Below are positions 1 through 8,000 of a DNA stretch of 21,794 nt, piece after piece (the stretch's first letter is position 1; every line of letters begins with the position of its first letter). The translations under genes and the position numbers were made by a program. This DNA is from Coptodactyla brooksi (lineage: Eukaryota; Arthropoda; Insecta; Coleoptera; Scarabaeidae), in assembly GCA_033557675.1 (NCBI GenBank), contig JAWQRM010000519.1:1-21794 (forward strand). Reading direction: 5' to 3'. The notes under the pieces are model-generated. The model saw only the letters and a program-made list of their open reading frames with translations, ran no database searches and had not been told where the DNA came from.

Positions 1-439
1 CAACTACATTGAATAATAAAATGAAATTTTATCAAAAAAAAAATTGTTTTCTATGTTAGCCTACGAACTTTTCAGCCCAACTGTTACGTACTTGTTTCTT
101 ACCTACGGCCCGCGACCCGATTAAGTCCTGAAATTACGTTTTCATCCCGCAGGTGACGGGACAATTTTTTTCTATTGTTGAAGATCAAAACTTTGCTTTA
201 CGACTTTAAGATTTACTTGATTTTACTTTGGGAGGTGCATTGCGAATTTTTTTTCCAGAAATATTGAAATTTTAATAATTCGGTTAATAATCGTAGAAAA
301 TGCGTGGCTTTTAACGATTTTTTGCGGATTTTAACAACAAATGTTAATTAATATAATTTAATTCAAAATCAATAAAAGCTAAGGTCACGATCGAGTGTCG
401 AATTTTCGGTCTAAAATTGCGGAAGAACTTTATAATTAC
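1..439. other. No gene recognised at left edge
   Basis: AT-rich sequence with scattered short GC-rich patches. No convincing long reading frame was found on either strand. If the candidate exon at 440-522 is real, this stretch is the start of its first intron on the minus strand. Confidence 0.4.
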
Positions 440-522
440 CTGGTGTCTTTTTTCTCCGGTACCGGAGGAACTTCTCCGGTGGGTGTTGGGACCTTTTCTT
501 CGGTATCGGCTTTCGACCCCAT
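440..522 (-). CDS. Possible first coding exon of an unrecognised gene (partial)
   Basis: On the minus strand an ATG at 522-520 opens 27 codons beginning MGSKADTEEK and continuing with a Pro/Glu/Lys-rich stretch (VPTPTGEVPPVPEKKDT). It runs into a consensus donor AG|GTAATT, with the exon ending at 440 in phase 2. The composition (K, E, P, T) looks like the disordered N-terminus of a cytosolic or nuclear protein. The local GC rise and good donor favour an exon. The rest of the gene would lie left of position 1. No domain is visible and the family is not recognised. It could also be a chance open frame, because a different minus-strand frame is also open here (344-526). Confidence 0.35.
454..467. 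repeat. 14-bp perfect palindrome
   Basis: CTCCGGTACCGGAG is self-complementary and lies inside the candidate exon at 440-522. It may be chance or a small protein-coding repeat. Confidence 0.4.
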
Positions 523-1324
523 CCACGAACTGACCTGATTAGTTAGTCCGGAAAACATAGTGCCTAATCGGGTAGTTACTAATCGAAAAGTCGAATTGTT
601 TCTCGAAAAACCTCTTCGGACGCGTTCGAAGCGAAGTTTTACGCGATCATATTCTATCCGTTGCGGTCCTTTTCGACGATAAACCCTTCGAACACTACTC
701 CACCAAGGACAACTGACTGTGGATTAGAGTCTTGTGCGCAAATCGCGACGGCTATTCGCTCTAAACTAGATTCCGTCGCGATTTCCCAAATATTTTACCG
801 ATTTTTGTCGAATTTCCTCGTCAGAACGATTACCCAACGAAATCCCTTCCAAAGAGGAGCAACTGGTCGATAGTAATACTACTTTTTCCCTACGTTTTGT
901 CACGCTTTTGCCAAAACACATAGAGTTGCGCATTGAATACAGTATTGATCCACATAACGAATTTTTATAGCATTATACGTACCTACTTAAGAATTTTATT
1001 TTAAACTAAAAACGATACAGAACTCTTTCGATTTTATTACATTTCATTAGATACTATCTCCAAAAACGGAAACTTATTTTTGTTATTGTTATTAACAAAC
1101 AAGATACGCTACAGAACAAGATACGCTATAAAACAATAACTTGAACGATAAAGAAAAGATTAACGCTTAAAAATAGCAATCAAACAAATCATTTAATTTA
1201 TTTACACATATTGCTCATAAAAAAAATTCTTACACGAAAACAACGGAACGAGAGGAAATATAATAAATAAAACGTAATATATATGATTTATTTCTTTCAA
1301 CGGGTGAATAAATTCGGATGTTCC
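523..1324. other. Intergenic, no gene recognised
   Basis: The stretch 523-870 is moderately GC-rich and would hold the promoter and 5' leader of the candidate minus-strand exon. It contains a 12-bp inverted repeat (740-784). The remainder to 1324 is AT-rich, with a 13-bp direct repeat (ACAAGATACGCTA) at about 1099 and 1117. The plus-strand open frame at 661-873 starts at a non-ATG codon and resembles nothing known, so it is not called. Confidence 0.4.
740..784. repeat. 12-bp perfect inverted repeat (hairpin)
   Basis: AAATCGCGACGG at 740-751 is exactly complementary to CCGTCGCGATTT at 773-784, with a 21-bp spacer. It is GC-rich in an AT-rich setting. It could be a transcript hairpin, a binding site for a dimeric factor, or a remnant of a mobile-element end. 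Confidence 0.6.
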
Positions 1325-1992
1325 TTAGCGGCGCCATCTATGTTTCGGAAGTACTATTAAAATTTAAAAGTTTTTGACCAAGTATGCGCATGTCTTTTCT
1401 ATTCACGTGTTATTGCTTCGGTACTTTTAAAGTATAGTAATTTTTACGAGTGCCTGGTGATTCGAAACCTAAATCGCAAATTTCAGTAGGAATTTACGCA
1501 AGTTATGCGCTGAACGGTGGCAATCAACAAAATAGAGCAGTTAATTCTTACTCTACTTTACCATTTTCTTAACCTAACGAGCGACCCAGCAGCGTAAGTA
1601 AAACAAAGTCGGAGTTCCAGCACGAGCAGAGGTTCTACGTTGTATCCACTTCAGTTATCCACGAACAATTATTCTCCTCCCGCTCATCCTTCCGCTTTCT
1701 CTTCAGTTCAATGCTGTACATTAGGGTTTCCTTTTCATCTTTCGTAGACTTCCAATCCTCTTGGCAGCGAAGTCGATTTTCGGTTTTGTCTCTTAACTTC
1801 GATTGCAATTCCTTCTTTTCTTTCACCACTTTTTGTAAATATTCCATCCTTCGCAGAATTTCCTGTCTCCTTTTCAAATCTGCTTCGAACATTCGTCGCT
1901 GTACTTCTGTTTTGAACCTTTTATATAATTTAGCAATGTATCTTTCTGCTGTGCAGTCGAAAGTAATCTTTGCTTCAGTACACCAACTTCTT
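1325..1992 (-). pseudogene. Decayed coiled-coil gene fragment, copy 1
   Basis: Minus strand. The segment reads from about 1992 as LLSTAQQKD and so on. After a frameshift near 1893 it continues from 1892 as an open Lys/Glu/Arg-rich helical stretch (MFEADLKRRQEILRRMEYLQ onward) to a stop at 1635. This is a heptad-type coiled coil. Flanking non-coding sequence at 1325-1630 also recurs in copy 2, so the duplication included untranslated or intronic DNA. Compared with copy 2 it has lost an internal piece near its 3' end, after the DEREE codons. The frameshift and deletion argue for a pseudogene. The parent gene is not recognised; no catalytic or named domain is visible. Confidence 0.55.
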
Positions 1993-2033
1993 CTGTTAAC
2001 CTATTTTATTAAAGCAAAAAAAGACCGTCTATC

Positions 2034-2599
2034 TTTCGGAAGTGCTATTTAAAAGTTTTTACTAAGTATAAGCATGTCTTTTCTCCCCACGTGTTATTGC
2101 TTCAGTACTTTTAAAGTATAACCGCTTCCATTGTGCGAACTGTTTTTCGAAAAGTATCAACAATCGACACCATCTATGGATCCTTCGAAATTTTTACCTG
2201 AGTGCCTGGTGATTCGAAACCTAAATCGCAAATTTCAGTAGAGTAGTTAATTCTTACTCTACTTTACCATTTTCTTAACCCAGCAAGCGACCCAGTAGCG
2301 TAAGTAAAACAAAGTCGGAGTTCCAGTACAAGCAGAGGTTCTACGTTGAATCCACTTCAGTTATCCACGGATAACAAACGATCCAGAAGCTGTGCAAATT
2401 TAACGAGCTACGGCATTTTGCATCTGATGCTTCTCATCGCTCAGTTCCATATCCAGCTTTGATAACTTCTCCTCCCTCTCATCCTTCCACTTTCTCTTCA
2501 GTTCAATGCTGTACATTAGGGTTTGCTTTTCATTTTTCGTAGACTTCCAATCCTCTTGGCAGCCAAGTTGATTTTTGGTTTTATCTCTTAACTTCGATT
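2034..2599 (-). pseudogene. Decayed coiled-coil gene fragment, copy 2 (truncated)
   Basis: Minus strand, in tandem with copy 1. The open part runs from about 2592 to a TAA at 2402-2400: QSKLRDKTKNQL, then WKSTKNEKQTLMYSIELK, then KLSKLDMELSDEKHQMQNAV. It is close to copy 1 but keeps the last 20 or so codons that copy 1 lost. Its 5' part is cut off at about 2600, where LINE sequence begins, so the LINE insertion or a later rearrangement truncated it. The flank 2034-2330 repeats 1340-1640, with an extra segment of about 90 bp near 2132-2200. It may be a remnant of a real gene, but no intact start remains. Confidence 0.5.
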
Positions 2600-3047
2600 G
2601 TATTTTCAGCTACTGCTCAGATGCAAGGTGATGGCATCAACCCCAATCAACGAAGCGAGAACTAGAAACGTTGGGAAAAGCTTCAACATTAACGGCTTTA
2701 ATTTTGAAGTGGTGGACAACTATACATATCTGGGCTCTCTTGTCACAAATGAGAACTGCAAGCGCTACTTCGGGTTAAGCAATTGGAAAAGTAGAAGTCT
2801 AGGTCTAAAGACGAAATTAACAATATACAAGACCCTTATATTGGAGGAGATACAACTTTGAACTTTATAGTAAATATAAACAAATAGCAGATGGAAGAGA
2901 TATCGTATGCTTCATAAAGCTGGGGAGATTGAGATGGGCAAGAGCACATGAAAATCACCCGCTCAGGCGAATTCTTATGTCACAGCCGGGAGGAAGGTCG
3001 AGGCCCAGTTAGGGCTGTAACACCAGTGATGATGATGATGATGAAGC
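2600..3047 (+). mobile_element. RTE-like non-LTR retrotransposon, 3' end fragment
   Basis: The plus-strand frame near 2630-2860 contains FEVVDNYTYLGSLVTNEN. This is the conserved block after the reverse-transcriptase palm in RTE/CR1-like LINEs (family form: FxVVxxFxYLGSLVT), followed by RTKL-YKTLI-like codons. Around 2917-3010, after frame breaks, comes LGRLRWARAHENHPLRRIL and a GGRSRP motif, matching the C-terminal region of the same ORF. The element ends in a short (GAT)n/(TGA)n tract at about 3029-3045, as expected for RTE-type microsatellite tails. It is 5'-truncated and decayed, with no endonuclease or catalytic YADD region present. Confidence 0.75.
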
Positions 3048-3490
3048 AATAACAAGTGGAGGGAAGAGACATGTGCATACTTGGTAAAAACTTAAATTTA
3101 AATAGTATTTCCGAAACATAAATGGTTCTTTTTTTCTTTAGATCTATTCCTAGACGGCGGAAATTTTGACTTTACAGAAGCAACAGAAAGGGAAAATAAG
3201 TTAGCAAAAGAAGTTGCTGTACTGAAGCAAAGATTACTTTCAACTGCGCAGCAGAAAGATATATTGCTAAATAATCTAAAAGATTTAGAACAGAAGTACA
3301 GAAGTACTTTAGGAGTACCATAATGCAGACCTATCAGAACTAAAAACGGAAGTAAAACCGAAAAAAAGTATGCATCTTAGACAATTTAAAAGGCCACGAT
3401 ATATTTGGAAAAAGAGGAGATGACACGGAAGAACGGATCGTAGAACCCGTCGTGCAAGAACACAGTACCCCCATTGAAATGCCGGAATGC
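3048..3490 (+). pseudogene. Inverted copy 3 of coiled-coil fragment joined to an Arp6-tail-like segment
   Basis: Plus strand, opposite to copies 1 and 2. The piece 3048-3130 is the inverse of 1340-1425. At about 3142 a pyrimidine-rich AG precedes an open stretch (FLDGGNFDFTEATERENKLA, then EVAVLKQRLLSTAQQKDILL, ending LEQKY) that overlaps the start of copy 1. From about 3322 the sequence becomes a decayed version of the Arp6 terminal exon: ADL-ELKTEV, then DNLKGHDIFGKRGDDTEER, EPVVQ, matching the reverse strand 5034-4870 closely but with frameshifts. Homology stops near 3490. The join shows that the two modules were once adjacent, either in one gene or through rearrangement. Confidence 0.6.
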
Positions 3491-3529
3491 ACTTACTCTA
3501 TAACAACTAAATATATTGTTTTATTCACT

Positions 3530-3640
3530 TTGAAAAATCGAACAACCTTATTTTTCAACCAATAGTTTTGAGTAGTCTGTTGGTGTAATTATTAGACCTG
3601 CGACAGACAGACGGACAGACGATTTTATCCCACACAATAT
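3530..3640. repeat. Dispersed repeat with (GACA/GACG) tract, copy a
   Basis: The sequence ending in a tract of alternating GACA and GACG at about 3601-3624 resembles 11095-11200 (shared: TTTTCAACC, AGTCT-TTGG-GTAATTAT, CAGACGGACAGAC). Similar GACGG tracts occur at about 6697, 6938-6972, 16287 and 16640, always inside repeats. It is probably a fragment of one mobile-element family. Confidence 0.5.
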
Positions 3641-4570
3641 TGCATACTTAGACTTTTAATAATAAAGATTGTTTATTTCTTTCTCCTGTCTTTATAGGAA
3701 GTAGCACTGAAGCTAGACTAGGTTACACTTTAAAAAATTACGCGACAAAAAAAACAATAAACAACGCACACAGTACTTTTTATTATTTCTTTTATGTACA
3801 ACACCTAAATCAACAAAAGAACACATATTTATGTACACGAAAAAAAGTGCAAAATCCGTTTAAATTTAAAATTGACCAATTGTTTCAGGTGTGTTTCATT
3901 TTTCGTACGGAGATATCGTATGTACACATATTGAGTATGATTTAAAATTTGAGTATCGGTATTATTGGAATTACGATATTTCAATTTACATATACGTGTT
4001 TTAAACATGCGAAATAGTTTCTCTTTTTTGTTGATATGTGACCAGCCTTATTTAGATTCGTAAATACAAATAAACACATGCAGGTTTGGTAGTCGTGGTC
4101 GCGTACGCGTGCGACTAAGAGGCACTATACGCGTAATAAATGAAATTAGGAACGTATAGCCTACACACCTTACACAAACTGGTTTTACTAATTTGGTAAA
4201 AAGTAATTCAAACTAATAACAGGTATACGTTTAAGGAGTTAAAAAGAGTGAGGTATTCTTAGAAAAGAATAATTATTATTATTATTGTATTAAATATGTT
4301 ATGACCATTAATAAAAGAACAAATAATTTCCTCCCACAATAATTATATTATGTGTATATAATGCTTCTTAGCTGCACCCGTAAGATCCTTCCATACACAT
4401 AACATAAAAGTGTTGTTGATTAATAAATGCAACATAGCAATGCAAAATAACGAATAAAGTCAACGATAGATCAATTAGACTGTACCGCACCCTGACCTTC
4501 GAAATATTGTCAGCTTACCAACGCTTATGTGGAGCGTCGTCATTCATAGAAACAGTAGTTATTTTATGGA
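3641..4570. other. AT-rich gene-free stretch
   Basis: Both strands were read. No open frame of note and no recognised RNA were found. The stretch contains a (TTA)n run at about 4271-4287 and a 10-bp palindrome CGCGTACGCG at 4100-4109. It lies downstream of the Arp6 polyadenylation signals. Confidence 0.4.
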
Positions 4571-4604
4571 TTTATTTAACTATTTCGATATTTACTATTT
4601 TATT
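4571..4604 (-). terminator. Candidate Arp6 polyadenylation signals
   Basis: Two AATAAA hexamers on the minus strand (TTTATT at 4599-4604 and 4571-4576) lie 25 and 53 bp after the TAG stop of the extended Arp6 frame. Their position supports the terminal exon at 5034-4629 as the true 3' end of the gene. Confidence 0.6.
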
Positions 4605-4628
4605 TAAACAAAACAATTGTGCGGCTAG

Positions 4629-5034
4629 CTAATTTAATTTAACGTTACCGAGGATAGTATTTCCATTGAGCACCTCGCCGATCGGTATAAATCGTAACGT
4701 GGATAAGACGTTCGATTTTATACCCGTGCTAAGCTGCGGTAATCTTAGTGTCGTTATCGGTATGAAACTGTTCTTTATTTCGAGCGTCGCCATTTCCTTC
4801 GATACGTTCATCGCTTCCAACACATCCTGTTTGCTTACGACCGGTTGTAACGGCTGCGCGATATGTTCCGTCATTTCCACGGTGGCAATGTGTTTTTGAA
4901 CTACGGGTTCGATGATCCGTTCTTCCGTGTCGTCTCCTCTTTTTCCAAATATATCGTAGCCTTTTAAATTGTCTAAGATGCATACTTTTTTCGATTTTAC
5001 TTCCGTTTTTGGTTCCGGTAGGTCTGCGGTACTC
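4629..5034 (-). other. Arp6: Arp6 terminal exon: novel 135-residue C-terminal tail
   Basis: In exon 7 the frame reaches EYEEYGSKITYKQFSDW, the place where ARP6 proteins normally end in a KFD-type terminus. It then meets an excellent donor TTG|GTATGT (5100/5099). A 65-bp intron ends in TATTTTAG, and the next exon opens in the same frame as W-STADLPEPKTEV and stays open for 135 codons to TAG. The tail contains DNLKGYDIFGKRGDDTEER and a hydrophilic C-terminus, with no domain recognised. If intron 7 is retained, an alternative end at 4997 adds about 30 unrelated codons. Related, decayed sequence lies inverted at about 3322-3490. Confidence 0.65.
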
Positions 5035-8000
5035 CTAAAATAACGAAACGTAGCATTGCTTTCTTTAATATAAAATATATAACAGATTTTAATACATACC
5101 AATCGCTAAATTGTTTATAGGTAATTTTGGAACCGTATTCTTCGTATTCGTACTTGGACACGAGCTTCGATTGAAGTCCTTTGCTTCGAGACAACGTCTT
5201 CCCACCTTGCCAGGCGTAAGAAATCGGACTACCGAAGAAAAATTAATAAACTGTTATAATTTTCATAAGAAATATAATTACTTTTCCGGAGAATATATTT
5301 GGAGTGACAAGTGACTAGGTGTAAACGATCTAATGTCCGTGTACAACCTCTCTTTATATCCGGGAAAGTTAGTGTTACCGCCAATTAAAATGATATTATC
5401 CATAAGCGCCTGCCTTTCTTCTAACGGACAGAGCTCCACGGACCTCGCCACTGCTTCCGGAATTCCCATACCTTGCATTCCGATATTCGACGGGTGCATC
5501 AGTATCTCCGGTACGGTGAACCTTTCGTTGTTCAAGTGCAAAATCTGACAATTTTCCGGAAACTCTTTATTCCGAGGATCTTGCACGTATCTGCAACGGT
5601 TTTTTTTTTTTGGTCAAACGAAATTTAACCACGACCGTCCAACTTATCTTACCCCCTCCTTATATTATTGAAATCCGGCAGAATGTAGTTCCTTAAAATA
5701 CTATTTTCGCTTGTTGCGCTCTTCGCCATGTCCATATCCTTTTTTAGGAATTGCGAGACGAAACATGTGTCCTCCTTTACTTGGTTTATGACGTACGTTT
5801 CTTCCATAACATGTAATTTACGGTAGGACAGAATATCTTTTAAATAATTTGTTAATAACTACAAAAAACATCACTTGCACGTTATTATAATCGTCTCGCT
5901 CCATTTCATTAGCTTTAATGAGAGTGAGGACATTTTAGCCAAGCCATCAAGAGTTGAATTATCAAATAATTTTTTTTTTATAAAAATAAAAAGATTATAA
6001 GTCCTTCAGCTGTGTTTATTGTCAACATACTGTTTTTACCTATTGTTACCAGAAGATGGGCTATTTTTAATTGGAACTATCTATTTAAACTAGTAGATGT
6101 ACATCGTACATGACTTTCTCTTACCTTGCCCCTGGTTTAGGTATAAAAAAAAATTTCCATTCGTACTTATCATCTTCTTCCAAAAATGTGTAATAACGCA
6201 CAAACGGTGCGATTTAGAACTGATGCATAATAATAAAAGTGGCCCTCAACTCTCATAAGGACTTAAAAAATATCATAATATGCAGGATATGCAAGTTGGA
6301 TAGTTTTTAGAATAAACCGAACACCTGTATATTCGAAAACAGTTTCAAATTGTGAAGAGTTTTTTCTAAAGAGAGCAATACCGGAGATTAAGAACAAAAT
6401 ACCTTGTCGCCCCGTAGGACTGTATTTTTTTACAATAATGGTTATAACTCGAGAACCGTTGATTTTAAGCATGTACTATCCTTATAGTTTTTTACTCGCA
6501 ATTTTATGTAAATTGCAAAAATATATTTTGTTACAAAAAGTCGTTAAAAAATCAAAAAATTTTTAGGTTAAGTACCTCAACCGTATGTACAATTTTTACG
6601 AAATCCTTATTGTGACCAGATTATATAATAAATAGCTTATATGCAAAATATTGTTTTGATTAGTCTAATAGGACAAAAGATAAATGTGTCACAGACGGAC
6701 GGACGGACGAACCAGCCACTCAAAATAGCATAAATAGGCTACAAAAAGCTTAATTCGTCAAGATTCATCAAAATGTCGACATCGAAATTAAAAATACTTT
6801 AATAAAGTAAAAAATACTTTCTCTTACCGGCGGGTATAAAGAAAGTATTGCATTCGCAAAAACATCGATGTCGAGATTTTGATGGATCTTGACGAATTAG
6901 ACTTTTTGTAGCCTATCTATGCTATTTTTGGTGGTTGGTCTGTCCGTCCATCCGCCCATCTGTCTGTCTGTGGGTCGTATTGTAACTAACGATCTTTTAG
7001 CTAACTAGTTCTCCTATATAACTAGTTTTTACCTAATTTTTAGTTAACCATTTTTAGTCAACTATTTTTCAGATAACTATTTTTAGCCGACTAGTTTCTT
7101 AGCTAACTAATTTTTTGGTTAACTTATTTTTAGCTAACTAGTTTTCTTAGCTAACTAATTTCTTTAGCTAACTTGTTTTTCTGGCCAACTAATTTTTAGA
7201 TGACAGGTACGAATGGATTTTCTTTTGCAATTTTTTTTTACATTTAAACCAGGGGCAAGGTAAGAGAAAGTCACGTACGATGTGCATCTTCTAGTTTTGC
7301 GAATGCAATCCTTTCTCTTACGAGAAAGTACAAATATATGTAGTTGTGATCGAATAAGCGATAATGATACACAGCTAACCGAAATATCTCTTTTCTGGCT
7401 AAAATGTCCTTGCCTTAAAGTATAAGGATACACACACACAGTGATATATATAATAACACATAAACTACTACAAAGACCATTCTTATAGTACAAAACGTTC
7501 CATGATAAACTACTTTGTGTACGTTTAATTAAAGCAGAAGGCCTGTAATAATAATAATAATAGTAATAATAATAAAAACGGTAGACTTGCCTTTCCTCCT
7601 ACAAATATTCGTTTGATACCCGGATAATATTTTTTACCTTTGATGTAAGGAATAATATGCGTAAAACTATATCCCGAATCGATAACGATACAAGACGTGT
7701 CGCGACCTACGAAAGAAAAGAAAACGATCAACTCATTGCCTTTTTAATGTAAATTTATTTTTACAAACAACAAAGCCATGTTGAATTTATGCTAGATAAA
7801 ATTATTTACTATTCTGCAGCTGCTACAATTTTTGAAATAAATAAATTCAACGGCAATGTATGTCATATATTTATTTGACACTTGTGTGTGTGTGTATGTG
7901 TAGTTGTACGGAGGGTTTTTATTTCCCGTTACATTGAGGCCACAACAGGATTATTATACTACCACCTCGGAGGTCGATATGATGACCGGGTCCCGACGGG

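Noticed and set aside
661..873. Plus-strand open frame of 70 codons
   Set aside because: It starts at a non-ATG codon, has no recognisable motif, lacks splice context and overlaps the probable promoter side of the minus-strand exon candidate.
1711..2052. Plus-strand open frame of 113 codons
   Set aside because: It is the complement of the coiled-coil fragment. Its Phe/Ser/Leu-rich composition is the shadow of Lys/Glu/Arg codons on minus.
4666..4899. Plus-strand and alternative minus-strand frames over the Arp6 tail exon
   Set aside because: The frame that continues Arp6 in phase and stays open for the whole exon explains the region. The others are shadows.
4997..5194. Arp6 ending by read-through into intron 7
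   Set aside because: Possible, but the strong donor, matching acceptor, long in-phase exon and well-placed AATAAA favour splicing to 5034.
7164..7493. Minus-strand 109-codon frame in Arp6 intron 4
   Set aside because: It lies in foldback repeat DNA and does not align with any part of ARP6.
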